DNA of 64,000 bases from Vibrio rotiferianus CAIM 577 = LMG 21460 (GCF_002741985.1 NZ_APHW01000104.1:186001-250000); one strand, 5' to 3'. Counted from the stretch's first letter, positions 34,600 to 43,773 are shown. The notes: a model not told the origin generated them from the letters alone. Numbers and translations: made by a program.

Positions 34600-36569
34600 C
34601 TAGACAAACGTGAGTTGTCGAATTTCTTCCAGGACTTCTGGGTTCGAAATCGCACCTAAGTTCTCGACTTCCTTACCATTAATGACTTGTTTGACGGCAA
34701 GTTCCACCAGTTTACCTGAACGTGTTTTAGGAATGTCACTGATGGAGAATACTCGGCTTGGTACATGCCTTGGCGAGCAGGACGTTTTGAGTCGTGATTT
34801 AATTTCGGCAACTAATCCGTCATCTAAAGTGACACCAGAAGCGGTCTGCACAAATAGCCAAATTTGTTCGTTTCGATCGACCTCTTTACCTACAGCGATA
34901 GAATCTACGATGCCTTCAAGAGCATTCACTTGCTGATAAATTTCCGCAGTACCGATGCGCACACCGCCAGGGTTCAACAATGCATCGCTGCGACCATAGA
35001 AAATGAGCCCACCGTTCGCGCTTCGTTCTACATCATCACCGTGGTGCCAGAGATTATCGAACTTGTCCCAATAGGCGTTGTGGTATCGTTCACCCGTATC
35101 GTTCCAAAAGCCACAGGGAAGTTAGGCAAGGAATTGGTGCAGACGAGTTCACCGCGTAGCTCATTCACGCTTTGACCCTGTGAGTCGAACACTTGAACAT
35201 CAATACCTAAACCAGCGTACTGGCATTCACCACGATAAACAGGCGAGATAGGGTTGCCTAAGACAAAGCAGCCACAGATGTCTGTTCCGCCTGAGATGGA
35301 AGCCAAATGGAGGTCTTGTTTGATGTGTTGATAGACGTAATCAAACTGTTCTGGATAAAGCACAGATCCAGTAGAGCAGAGTGTTCTTAAATTAGGGAGT
35401 GAGTAATCTTGGATGGGTGACAGTCCGGCTTTTTCTATCGCTTCTAGATACTTGGCGGCAGTGCCAAAGAGACTCACCTCGGCTCGCTGTGCTAAACCCC
35501 ACAAAACATCAGGCGTTGGATGAACCGGGCTACCATCAAAGATCACCAAACATGCGCCGCTTGCAAGGGCAGACACGTGCCAGTTCCACATCATCCAGCC
35601 ACAAGTTGTGTAGTAAAAAACACGATCTTTAGGCTGAATATCTGAATGAAGTTGGTGCTCTTTTAGGTGATTGATAATCGTGCCGCCAACCGAATGGACA
35701 ATGCACTTAGGCTTGCCTGTCGTGCCGGAGGAATAAAGCACGAACAACGGGCTATTGAATTCCACGCGAGTATAGTGCAAGGGAGCAGGAGAATACTGAT
35801 TAATGATGTTTTGCCAATCGTGAGTACAAACGTTGCACTCAAACACATTCGGTTTGAGGTAACCGATCTGACACACTTGTTTTAGCCCATCAAGATGATC
35901 CGCGATGTGATGGTTCTTCTCCGACATATCGAAGATCTTGCCATTGAAGGTATAACCATCGCAGGTGAACAGGACTTTTGGCTTCACTTGCCCGAAGCGC
36001 TCAATAACGCTTTCCACGCCAAAATCAGGGGAGGTAGACGTCCAAGTCGCGCCTAAGCTGGTGGTGGCTAGCATTGCAATAACGGTTTGTGGCATATGCG
36101 GCAAATAGCCTGCAACCACATCGCCTTGCTTGATGCCATATTCGACTAACCATTGTTGAACGCTCGAGACCTCGTCACAAAGCTGTTTCCAAGTGTAAGT
36201 CTGTTTGTCACCTCGTTCGTTTTCAAACCAAATCGCTAACTCATCCGCTTGCTGCTCTGCCAAACTGAGCAAGTTCTCTGCATAGTTAATTTGGGCTTGA
36301 GGGAACCACACAGCATCTCGATTTTGCATTGGTGATTGCCAACGGCTTTCACCTTGCGCTCTTACGGTATCGCCTTGCGTGCCAATTAGGTCGCAAAATT
36401 GCCAAACCTCTTTCCAGAAATGCTCGTTGTACTCCAAAGACCATTGGTGCAAATCAGAGTAGTTTTTGAGCTCGAAACCCTGCCGATTAATGTGCTCGAT
36501 AAACTGCGTGATATTGGCTTGCTCGATTCGATCTTCCGTCGGCTGCCAGACTTTGTTGCTCTCGCGCAT
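34600..36569 (-). pseudogene. aacS: Acetoacetyl-CoA synthetase AacS, interrupted by a one-base frameshift
   Basis: The two parts together would form a 656-aa ATP-dependent acetoacetate:CoA ligase. The first 500 residues are in one frame, with an ACS N-terminal domain and the AMP-binding motif YSSGTTGKPKCIVHS. After GELVCTNSLPNFPVAF the frame is lost and stops at 35028. Adding one T to the T4 run at 35106-35109 (minus strand) restores FWNDTGERYHNAYW and joins smoothly to the C-terminal part with the NPGGVRIGTAEIYQQ and KTRSGKLVELAVKQ motifs, ending at 34600. GGGAG precedes the ATG. This is either a recent inactivation, a phase-variable run or a base-calling error. It lies divergent to phhA. 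Confidence 0.88.
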
Positions 36570-36680
36570 AGCTCCCTCTATAACAAAGTTTTAACGTTTT
36601 CAGTCTGAGGTGAACCAGAAATAAAGTCAAACTCGTTGGAGAAACTAGCTCCTTATGTATATCAGTGTGTTAGGTGTTAA

Positions 36681-36698
36681 TGTAAAGAAAATGTTACA
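36681..36698 (+). promoter_or_regulatory. TyrR/PhhR-like box upstream of phhA
   Basis: TGTAAAGAAAATGTTACA matches the TyrR consensus TGTAAA-N6-TTTACA at 11 of 12 defined positions. A weaker second match, TGTAAAGGATTTGTTAAC, lies at 36762-36779 just ahead of the ribosome site. TyrR-family regulators are known to control phenylalanine hydroxylase genes. The boxes stand in the 221-bp region shared with divergent aacS. Confidence 0.6.
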
Positions 36699-36790
36699 CC
36701 TGAGTTTTGAGTGGAAAATGGTCAGGGGATTGGAAGGTGAAAAGAGTGTAGATAGGCTTAATGTAAAGGATTTGTTAACGGAGATGTGCA

Positions 36791-37585
36791 ATGACTCAGT
36801 ATCATTCAAAACCCGTCGATCAGGATGGAAGGGTAGAATGGAGCCATGAAGAGGATGCCATTTGGCGCGACTTGGTAACCAGACAAATGAGCGTGATTCA
36901 AGACCGTGCATGCGAAGCGTATCTGCACGGACTTAAGCTGCTTGATTTACCTCAGGACCGCGTGCCACAACTGCCCGAAATTAATCGTGTTTTGATGGAA
37001 ACCACCGGCTGGCAAGTGGAGCCAGTGCCAGCGTTGATCGACTTTGATCGTTTCTTCAATCTGCTTGGCAACAAACGCTTCCCAGTCGCGACGTTTTTGA
37101 GAACGCGAGAAGAGTTTGATTACCTACAAGAGCCGGATTTCTTCCATGAGATTTTTGGTCATTGTGCCATGCTCACCAACCCTGATTTTGCCGCCTTTAC
37201 CGAGCACTACGGACAGCTTGGACAAGCCGCGACACCGAAGCAGCGAGGGTACCTTGCGCGTCTATATTGGTTTACAGTCGAGTTCGGCTTGGTTCAAGAG
37301 GGTAGCAAAACCAAGATCTACGGTGGCGGTATCCTTTCATCTCCGGGAGAAACCATCTATTCATTGGAAAGCGACATCGCGATTAGAGACGAGTTTGACC
37401 TGCAAACTGTGCTAAGAACCCCTTACCGCATCGATATCATGCAACCGAAATACTACGTGATTGAAGAGTTGTCCCAGCTTTTCCAAATTAGCCAACTGAA
37501 TTTATTGAAACAAGCCGATCTAGCGATTGAAGCCGGATTGCTTCCACCACTTTTTGAACCAAAGGAACCTGCTCATGTTGAATGA
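36791..37585 (+). CDS. phhA: Phenylalanine-4-hydroxylase PhhA
   Basis: The 264-aa pterin-dependent monooxygenase converts phenylalanine to tyrosine. The iron ligands H119 and H124 lie in FFHEIFGHCAMLTNPDFA and E164 in YWFTVEFGL; the pterin-site GGGILSSPGE block follows. Length fits single-domain bacterial enzymes. It overlaps phhB by 11 nt, so the two are translationally coupled. It belongs to phenylalanine catabolism; the downstream homogentisate genes are not in the window. Confidence 0.96.
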   Translation: MTQYHSKPVDQDGRVEWSHEEDAIWRDLVTRQMSVIQDRACEAYLHGLKLLDLPQDRVPQLPEINRVLMETTGWQVEPVPALIDFDRFFNLLGNKRFPVATFLRTREEFDYLQEPDFFHEIFGHCAMLTNPDFAAFTEHYGQLGQAATPKQRGYLARLYWFTVEFGLVQEGSKTKIYGGGILSSPGETIYSLESDIAIRDEFDLQTVLRTPYRIDIMQPKYYVIEELSQLFQISQLNLLKQADLAIEAGLLPPLFEPKEPAHVE

Positions 37586-37913
37586 ACAAAAATGCGAAGC
37601 TTGTAGTATCGATGCCATTGCACTTAGTAAAGAGGAACAACAGTCTCTGCTGCTGCAATTGTCTGATTGGCAGATCATTGAGAGAGATGAGATTCCTCAA
37701 CTTGAGAAGGTCTACAAGTTTAAGAACTTCAAACAAGCGTGGGCGTTTAGCAACAAGATTGCTGAGCTTGCAGAAGATGAATTCCATCACCCATCTATCT
37801 TGTTAGAGTGGGGCAAAGTGACCATCACGTGGTGGAGCCATTCTATTAAAGGTCTGCATAAGAACGACTTTATCTGTGCTTCGAAGTGCGATGCGTTGGC
37901 GATTGAAGAATAG
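37575..37913 (+). CDS. phhB: 4a-hydroxytetrahydrobiopterin dehydratase PhhB
   Basis: The 112-aa PCD/DCoH-type protein recycles the pterin cofactor of PhhA. The signature is EDEFHHPSILLEWGKVTITWWSHS, with H71-H72-P73, and ends in the conserved GLHKNDF. The start at 37575 lies inside the end of phhA, directly after AAAGGAACC, which is a good ribosome site. It is the last gene of the phhAB pair. Confidence 0.95.
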   Translation: MLNEQKCEACSIDAIALSKEEQQSLLLQLSDWQIIERDEIPQLEKVYKFKNFKQAWAFSNKIAELAEDEFHHPSILLEWGKVTITWWSHSIKGLHKNDFICASKCDALAIEE

Positions 37914-37928
37914 AGCTGAGTTATTAAA

Positions 37929-38101
37929 GAGAGATTCCGGACATCTCGTTCCTCGATTCCGGAATGACGTTGGTAGTGATGGTACTACTTGGAGGTGGAA
38001 GAGAGCTTTTCCACTTTGCAGGCTAGTATCGTTCTAAACTGTTAGGTTAGCTTCCGTCATTTTCGAGATCGACGAAGGAGCGAGTCGGGAATCTCACTCT
38101 C
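37929..38101. repeat. Inverted-repeat element, about 173 bp
   Basis: The left end (37929-37969, GAGAGATTCCGGACATCTCG onward to GGAATGACG) is an imperfect complement of the right end (38055-38101, CGTCATTTTCGAG onward to GGGAATCTCACTCTC). About 41-bp arms flank some 85 bp of unrelated sequence. It has the form of a non-autonomous miniature element or a long RNA hairpin and carries no gene. Confidence 0.75.
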
Positions 38102-38123
38102 AAACAATGCTAACGCGTTATAA

Positions 38124-38153
38124 AAAGCGCCCGAACTTAAGTTCGGGCGCTTT
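38124..38153. terminator. Palindromic terminator between phhB and the lipoprotein gene
   Basis: A 30-bp perfect palindrome centred on CTTAAG (AAAGCGCCCGAAC arm) with T-rich flanks on both strands. It can serve the phhAB transcript and the converging lipoprotein gene. Confidence 0.88.
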
Positions 38154-38185
38154 ACTTTTAATTTTGTTGTCTTGAAGAGCGAGAG

Positions 38186-39955
38186 TTAAAGCTCAATTCG
38201 AAACACAGATGTCGTACCTGACACTTCATTACCAACCGCGATAAAGTGTTGTCCGTTACGAGCAAAGTAGTTGATTGACTCTGGAGCCAAATCACCTGCT
38301 TTTGGATTGTAAGTGTCGTTCGTGCATTCGCCATCTTCCACCTCTGTACAAACTGGTTGGCTGTAATCACGACGGTTTACGTAATGCAGGAACTGCGCTT
38401 GTTTCGGGTCTGTGATGTCATAAATCATGATGCCGCCTTGACGCTCCAAGCCGATAAACGCGTAGTGACGACCATTGATTTGTGCTACTTCAATCGCTTC
38501 TGGCTCAATGCCTTTGTCGTCGCTGCGGTCATCGCCACTGTCATTGCTATCGTTGGTGCTGTTGAAGTTCTTACCTTCATTCATTAATGCGATGGTCGCG
38601 AAATCGTCACCACTATCGAAAACCAACTCACCGTTTTCATCCCAAATAGAGAACGAACGCGCGCCAAAGGCTTGAACATTGTCTTGCGCAGAAAGCGTTT
38701 TTTCTGGCTTAATCACTTTTAGACGCGCGAGTTGCTTGTTATCTTTTAGCGCCTCTGCCAATGGGTGGTCTGCTGCGACTTTCAGCTTCTTACCTCGTAC
38801 CTCATCAACATGGCTTAAACAGGTGCCTTGCTCAGAAGTATATTCATCTGTACCGAGGTAATCGTCTTCATCCCACTTAAATCCCGCTTGGTCACATAGA
38901 GCTTGTGTTGTTTTGAAGCCATATTCACGACCGTCACCTTCGTTGGCAGAGAGGATGTACGTTTTACCGTTTACCGAGTAGCTGTCGAGGGTATCTGGCA
39001 TGTACAGGCCAACCAGTTGAGGATAGTTCTTAAAGTTGCCAATGATTTTGTCTTTGTTTGAAGCATCCAGTTTTGAGTCAGACCAAGATTTCTCGCCCAG
39101 ACCCACAATCTTCTCTACCGATTTACTTTCCGGGTTCACGATTGCCATCGCATTGTTCTCTTGCAGTGCAACGTAGATTTTGCCGTTGTCTGCAAAGGTA
39201 AGGTATTCCGGCTCTAGATCCTGCGCCACCGTGGCATTTGGACCAGAGATTCGAACATCAGCTGATAATTCAGACTTACGTGCACCATCGAACTCATTGA
39301 AACCAATCTGCGTGACTTCTGCTTGGTTTATGCCTTGGCTCAAGTCGATCAGCGTGATGCTGCCTTCTGGGTCTACACTGTAGTCACCATTTGGCTCACC
39401 TTCGTTTGCTGTTGCGATGTATCTGCCGTCTTTTGAGAAGCCAACCATGTCCGGCAGTGCGCCAGTAGGGAAGGTGGTGATCAGTGACAAATCATCCGAG
39501 CGGTACAAACCAACAATACCATTTGCCTGTTTATCGCTGTTTTCAATCGCAACAGCGACTAAACCATTAAAGACTGCAACACTGTTTGCTGCACCAATTT
39601 CAACGCCCGCTGCTTTGCCCGCGCTGTTGAGGTCAATGAATGCGGTTTGCGTTGGCACGCCGTTGTCATCCATAGAAAGCACATCGACACGTTTCGCTTG
39701 AGCGTTGACCACGTAAAGCTTGTCTGTACACGCATCATATTGAACGATTTCTGCTGCTGATGTGTCGAATGGTGCGTCAGCGATAGACGTTCCCATAAAG
39801 GTCAAACCTTGGATGGATGCCTCTCCCGCAACAGGTGCTACCGATGCTTTACATTGGGCTGAAAACGAAGAGAGAGAATCGTCAGGTTGAGATGAACATG
39901 CGATGGCAAGTGAAGATAATGCCAATACGCCTATTGCCTTAAATGGGGTGGTCAT
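38186..39955 (-). CDS. Choice-of-anchor I family surface lipoprotein
   Basis: The 589-aa protein has a lipoprotein signal ending LAIAC (lipidated Cys20) and then a beta-propeller typical of the choice-of-anchor I family. Landmarks are GAANSVAVFNGLVAVAIE, FSKDGRYIATANEGEPNGDYSVDPEGSI, ANEGDGREYG, and the acidic stretch NSTNDSNDSGDDRSDDKGIEPEAI that may bind calcium, then HYAFIGLERQGGIMIYDITDP. Proteins of this type are sometimes labelled alkaline phosphatase-like, but no phosphatase motif is visible. Its likely location is the outer membrane or cell surface. Confidence 0.88.
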   Translation of the reverse strand: MTTPFKAIGVLALSSLAIACSSQPDDSLSSFSAQCKASVAPVAGEASIQGLTFMGTSIADAPFDTSAAEIVQYDACTDKLYVVNAQAKRVDVLSMDDNGVPTQTAFIDLNSAGKAAGVEIGAANSVAVFNGLVAVAIENSDKQANGIVGLYRSDDLSLITTFPTGALPDMVGFSKDGRYIATANEGEPNGDYSVDPEGSITLIDLSQGINQAEVTQIGFNEFDGARKSELSADVRISGPNATVAQDLEPEYLTFADNGKIYVALQENNAMAIVNPESKSVEKIVGLGEKSWSDSKLDASNKDKIIGNFKNYPQLVGLYMPDTLDSYSVNGKTYILSANEGDGREYGFKTTQALCDQAGFKWDEDDYLGTDEYTSEQGTCLSHVDEVRGKKLKVAADHPLAEALKDNKQLARLKVIKPEKTLSAQDNVQAFGARSFSIWDENGELVFDSGDDFATIALMNEGKNFNSTNDSNDSGDDRSDDKGIEPEAIEVAQINGRHYAFIGLERQGGIMIYDITDPKQAQFLHYVNRRDYSQPVCTEVEDGECTNDTYNPKAGDLAPESINYFARNGQHFIAVGNEVSGTTSVFRIEL

Positions 39956-40060
39956 GATATTTCCTTATTAAACGGATACAATGTCACTCAATGCACCTAC
40001 AGTAGATATCTATTCATTCACCAGCACAGTGAGGAATAGCGCATTGATTGAAGTGTTATG

Positions 40061-40352
40061 AGGGGCTGTTGATCTTTCGCGGTTAAATTTTGTTCGGATG
40101 GGGACGCCTAGTCAAAATCGTTTTAGGCGAGGCAAGGAGTGTGTCGCCTAGTCGTTCTAAGCAAATACTCCTTAACAAAGCATGAAACGATTTTGCGGGG
40201 GCGCCTAGCCCGAACCCTCCGGGCAGCGTTTGTTGGTCATTTCTACCGCGTTATCGACTTCTCATGTAGGCTAGCTACATAGCAAAGTCTCTGCCTTGTA
40301 TAAATGTCCAACAATTCGCTGCAAAAATCAGCTCGAAAGGTCAACAGCCCCT
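40061..40352. mobile_element. MITE-like element with 19-bp terminal inverted repeats
   Basis: The left terminus AGGGGCTGTTGATCTTTCG and the complement of the right terminus AGGGGCTGTTGACCTTTCG differ at one base. The 292-bp interior has further inverted pairs (GCAGCGTTTGTTGG against CCAACAATTCGCTGC) and no open frame for a transposase. No clear target-site duplication was seen. Non-autonomous element status is inference. It is the only notable item in 39956-40471. Confidence 0.75.
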
Positions 40353-40471
40353 AAATAAGGCTCTGAATATATTTATGATTTATGACCTTTGTATTGGCTT
40401 TTTATGAAACAAATGTTTCACTGTTTATCCAATGTTATTTGGGAAAGTAAAGGCACTAGGAAGTAGGAATA

Positions 40472-40816
40472 ATGGAACTAAAACAATTTTTGGATGCGCT
40501 ATCGGCATCACCAGAGACAGTAGAATTTGAAACGGTAATGGCAGCAATTGAAGCGAACTACGAGTTTACGCCAGCGGCCTTTGTGAATGGTGAAACCCAG
40601 AATAATGCAGGTGAGAACAACGGTTCATGCAAGATCTTCGCTTTTGGTCAACTGAATAACCTAAGCAAAGAGGCAACGTTGGCGTGTTTTGGTCGTTTCT
40701 ACCGTGAAGATGTATTGGCGCACCCAGAGAGCAACGACCATCAAAACATTCGTAACTTTATGGTGACAGGCTGGGATGGCGTGAAGTTTGAATCCCAAGC
40801 GTTAGCGCAGAAATAG
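40472..40816 (+). CDS. HopJ type III effector family protein
   Basis: The 114-aa cytoplasmic protein matches the HopJ family pattern: FLDALSASPETVEFETVMAAIEANYEFTPAAFVNGETQNNAGENNGSCKIFAFGQLNNLS, then ACFGRFYREDVLAHPESNDHQNIRNFMVTGWDGV. Despite the name, relatives are widespread in free-living marine bacteria without a linked type III system, and none is linked here. The role is unknown. Confidence 0.9.
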   Translation: MELKQFLDALSASPETVEFETVMAAIEANYEFTPAAFVNGETQNNAGENNGSCKIFAFGQLNNLSKEATLACFGRFYREDVLAHPESNDHQNIRNFMVTGWDGVKFESQALAQK

Positions 40817-40875
40817 TTCGCAGAACTTACCTTCATTTCAATGATAGCCAGTCCGTTATGTCCTAGTTCGATAGG

Positions 40876-41184
40876 TTAGGCGACTGGCTTTTTCTCCAAA
40901 CATTTACGACACAAACAAAGCTGTCCCGCCTCTGGCTTGGGTAGGTCTCTAGTCTCAATATCAAAGCACCAGCACGTCTCTTTCCCCGCAGCAATATCGC
41001 AGTGCGCGTTCGTGCCACACTCAGGGCATGAATGGGTTGAATCATTTCCAACCAATTGCTCGATGATCGCGTCTCGTTGAGCATCAGACTTATCTTTCCA
41101 CTGCACGATTTCTTCCATAGTTCGGTGACAGCCAGAACAGATTCCGCCGTTATTTTTACAGGCTGCGCGGCAAGGTGACTTCAT
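40876..41184 (-). CDS. DUF1289 plus cysteine-rich CWC protein
   Basis: The 102-aa protein begins with a DUF1289 motif (SPCRAACKNNGGICSGCHRTMEEIVQW) and continues with a cysteine-rich CWC-type segment (CPECGTNAHCDIAAGKETCWCFDI then LCLCRKCLEKK). The cysteine spacing suggests two zinc or iron sites. The start at 41184 is chosen because DUF1289 proteins begin at this motif; the frame is open for 38 more codons upstream without recognisable similarity. It is convergent with the HopJ-family gene. Confidence 0.85.
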   Translation of the reverse strand: MKSPCRAACKNNGGICSGCHRTMEEIVQWKDKSDAQRDAIIEQLVGNDSTHSCPECGTNAHCDIAAGKETCWCFDIETRDLPKPEAGQLCLCRKCLEKKPVA

Positions 41185-41345
41185 TATTTTTCTCGTTATG
41201 CTTTCCAGTAAGCGGCGTACTTTAACATGAAATTGTGTAGCGGGAAGCTCAATCCTTGATTCAGCAAAATACCCATTAGGTGAATAAATACTGGTCAATT
41301 TTATATGGGATGATAAACTGTATATTCAAAATTTGAGGAGTTGGT

Positions 41346-42044
41346 ATGTTTAAGTCATTGGTAGAGCGTTTGTTTAAAGCTTCGGTAGTCGTATCTCTGG
41401 GTTTGGTCTTGAGCGGATGCGCTGGTGGTCCTGTCGTAAGTGCGACGAAATTCACCAGTTATGAAGATTTTCGTCCAGGCCCAGAGGGTGGCGTTGATCT
41501 TGTTTGGGCCAGAGTCGGTTTGCGCGATGCTACTCGGTTGAAAGAGAAAATGGATGATTACGACAGCGTGGTAATTGACCGAGTAATGGTTGTGGTTCAA
41601 GAATCTGAGCTCGATGATGAAGAAATCCAAGAGCTGACAACTTACATGGTTGAGCAGTTAAAAGCGCGTATCTCACCCGTAAAAAAGGTTGTCGACCAAC
41701 CCGGAGAAAAAACACTTCGCTTGAGTATTGCCGTCAGTAATGTGGAAACGCCGAATCCTGTCCTTGCTGTCACTTCAAGTATTCTGCCGGTTGGTTTAGG
41801 GATCTCTACCATCTCAAAAATCACGACAGGTGAGCACACCAATGTAGGTTCCGCGACAGTGGAGTTACTTGTGAGTGATTCTGAGAGTGATACGCCGCTG
41901 TTTGCTGCAATTGATCGCCAAGCAGGGAACAAAGACTTCTCTACCATGATTGATTCTTTAGACGACGCCAAAGATGCAATTAACTGGTGGGTCGATCGCT
42001 TGGGTGTTACTCTTAGCCAAGATGTATCCCAACAGACCCCGTAG
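41346..42044 (+). CDS. DUF3313-family lipoprotein
   Basis: The 232-aa protein has a lipoprotein signal ending VLSGC (lipidated Cys25) and a DUF3313-like body: FTSYEDFRPGPEGGVDLVWARVGLRDATRLKEKMDDYDSVVIDRV, followed by an amphipathic helix-strand layout and a conserved ISTISKITTGEHTNVGSATVELL segment. The location is periplasmic, anchored to the outer membrane by inference. It is followed 3 nt later by a DUF3820 gene. Confidence 0.87.
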   Translation: MFKSLVERLFKASVVVSLGLVLSGCAGGPVVSATKFTSYEDFRPGPEGGVDLVWARVGLRDATRLKEKMDDYDSVVIDRVMVVVQESELDDEEIQELTTYMVEQLKARISPVKKVVDQPGEKTLRLSIAVSNVETPNPVLAVTSSILPVGLGISTISKITTGEHTNVGSATVELLVSDSESDTPLFAAIDRQAGNKDFSTMIDSLDDAKDAINWWVDRLGVTLSQDVSQQTP

Positions 42045-42047
42045 TAT

Positions 42048-42263
42048 ATGTTAGAAAAAGAAAACCTTATCAAACTCGCTCGAATGCAAATGCCGTTTGG
42101 CAAATACGCTGGGCGTGTACTTATTGATCTCCCAGAAGAATACCTACTCTGGTTCGATAAAAAAGGTTTTCCGGAAGGGGAGCTAGGTGACTTGTTGAAA
42201 CTCTGCCTTGCATTAAAAATTGAAGGCCTAGACAGTGTTGTTAAGCCTTTAAAGCGCATGTAA
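42048..42263 (+). CDS. DUF3820-family small protein
   Basis: The 71-aa protein matches the DUF3820 pattern MPFGKYAGRVLIDLPEEYLLWFDKKGFPEGELGDLL. Relatives in Pseudomonas and Vibrio were named putative quorum-sensing-regulated virulence factors, but the molecular role is unknown. It is probably cotranscribed with the DUF3313 lipoprotein gene. Confidence 0.88.
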   Translation: MLEKENLIKLARMQMPFGKYAGRVLIDLPEEYLLWFDKKGFPEGELGDLLKLCLALKIEGLDSVVKPLKRM

Positions 42264-42298
42264 TCTGCCACAGCAACTCCCCATTTTTAAATAAAAGA

Positions 42299-42547
42299 AT
42301 GTCCATGAATTTTGATATCAATACACTGAAACACCATCAACTCGTCGAAGATGGCCAACTAGAAGGGTGTTACCTTCATCAGCCCGCTCAAGGTAGTCAG
42401 CAAAATGACAAAGCCGTTTTGGCAGAACGCCAAGCGTTGGAGAAGATGGGGTACAAGGTAATACAGGTTAAAGCCAAAGGCGGGACAACAACGTTTGCCG
42501 AAGCGATGCAAGAGTTTGCAAAGAAGACCGGTCACCAGCCTAAGTAG
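42299..42547 (+). CDS. Hypothetical protein, 82 aa
   Basis: A soluble 82-aa protein without signal peptide or membrane helix. It contains a glutamine-rich middle (HQPAQGSQQNDKAVLAERQALEKMGYKVIQVKAKGGTTTFAEAMQEFAKKTGHQPK). A second ATG two codons downstream is an alternative start. Its position 35 nt after the DUF3820 gene suggests shared transcription. The family is not recognised. Confidence 0.65.
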   Translation: MSMNFDINTLKHHQLVEDGQLEGCYLHQPAQGSQQNDKAVLAERQALEKMGYKVIQVKAKGGTTTFAEAMQEFAKKTGHQPK

Positions 42548-42926
42548 TAAGTGAATGGGGCTGGGGCTTTTTACATCAGTTAGTTAGCTCCTGCTGTCAC
42601 CATTTTGTCCATTCGTGAGTTAACACAATAAAGGTTTCCCCAATGTGGAGTGTGGACACGTTTTACAACACTGCTTGGACCTAAAAGTTAAGGGGTTAGA
42701 TTCGGTTATGAAGCCGTTTAAGTACGCCCCTTTCCTACGATATTAGAGACAGAAACCACCATCCTCCTAACTTATTAGAGAGTCGAAGCAAGCCAATTTG
42801 TTCGCAGGCAGACTTACAGACGATATTGGAAATTTGCAATATAAGTTTGTCTTGCTATCGGCATCAGGTAATCGGCGTATTGTGCGGATCTGTAATTTTA
42901 TTTCTCGTCGCTATGCGAGGATATTT
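42548..42926. other. Intergenic 379 bp, no gene recognised
   Basis: A possible long hairpin with AAGGGG (near 42690) and CCCCTTT (near 42727) arms, enclosing CGG-CCG, lies in the middle. Otherwise there is no convincing gene or known motif; it probably holds the promoter of the DUF2076 gene. Confidence 0.4.
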
Positions 42927-43688
42927 ATGACCCCACAAGAACAAGAACTTATTCAAAAATTGGCTGATAAAATGCGTGTTAATCAAAGCAACGCAAAAGA
43001 CGCCGCAGCCGCTCAGCTAATCCAAGAGCAGATCGCATCTCAATCCGACATTGTTTATCGTCTTACACAAGTCGCTCTGGCGCAAGAAGTTGCACTCAAA
43101 GATCTAAAAGAACGTAACGAGTATTTGCAACGCAATGCAGATTTTTATAAACAAGAATCTAACAGAGGTAGCCTGAACCGTATGTTTGGCAGGGCCAGCA
43201 CACCACCGTTGCCACCTCAGCCTGCTTACCGTCCTAGTGCCTTTGGCGGCTTCATGCAAACAGCTGCCGGTGTTGCCACTGGGATGGTTGCGGGAAGTGC
43301 ATTAAGTCATCTTTTATTTGGCGGTGAGCATAGTTCACCGATGGTGGAAGATGTTACCAACAACACCATCATTGAGCAGCCTGAAGAAAGCGCAGACTCC
43401 CAAATAGATCCCTCACAGAATACCTCTAGTCAACCAACTGATACAGCAGATAACAGTGGGGGCTTTCTGGATGGCACCGATGGTTATACGCAGGATTACA
43501 CAGGCGGAGGTTGGAGCCAAAACTCAGGTTTTGATGACAATTCGGATTTTCAATCATCAGGCTTTGATGATAGCAACGCGTTTAATGATGATGCATTTAC
43601 GAATAATGATGCTGATAGCTTTGGTGGGGGAAGTGTCTTTTTTAGTGGCGATGATCTCGACTTTGGTGATGATGACAGCCTATTCTGA
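42927..43688 (+). CDS. DUF2076-family protein
   Basis: The 253-aa protein begins MTPQEQELIQKLADKMRV, typical of DUF2076, with an N-terminal coiled-coil-like segment (residues 1-75), a proline-rich linker (PPLPPQPAYRP) and a hydrophobic, glycine-rich segment (GFMQTAAGVATGMVAGSALSHLLFGG, about 110-135). The long C-terminal tail is low-complexity and acidic, rich in S, D, N, G and F. The ATG at 42927 is preceded by GAGGA. An upstream extension to 42798 is not supported. The role is unknown; relatives are described as periplasmic ligand-binding or membrane associated. Confidence 0.85.
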   Translation: MTPQEQELIQKLADKMRVNQSNAKDAAAAQLIQEQIASQSDIVYRLTQVALAQEVALKDLKERNEYLQRNADFYKQESNRGSLNRMFGRASTPPLPPQPAYRPSAFGGFMQTAAGVATGMVAGSALSHLLFGGEHSSPMVEDVTNNTIIEQPEESADSQIDPSQNTSSQPTDTADNSGGFLDGTDGYTQDYTGGGWSQNSGFDDNSDFQSSGFDDSNAFNDDAFTNNDADSFGGGSVFFSGDDLDFGDDDSLF

Positions 43689-43745
43689 ACATTCAAGGGC
43701 TAGACTGTGTCGTTCATCTATCTAAATATAGTAACTGGACGTTCT

Positions 43746-43773
43746 AAAAATCGCTGCTTAGTCAGCGATTTTT
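43746..43773 (+). terminator. Terminator of the DUF2076 gene
   Basis: A perfect 11-bp stem, AAAAATCGCTG (43746-43756) with CAGCGATTTTT (43763-43773), has loop CTTAGT and a T-tract as part of the right arm. It lies 58 nt after the stop. Confidence 0.85.

Noticed and set aside
34864..35175. 103-codon plus-strand frame over the aacS frameshift
   Set aside because: Antisense to both halves of aacS, which are explained by a single missing base.
40472..40816. HopJ name as evidence for a type III secretion system
   Set aside because: No secretion apparatus or chaperone genes in the window; the family is widespread in bacteria without such systems.
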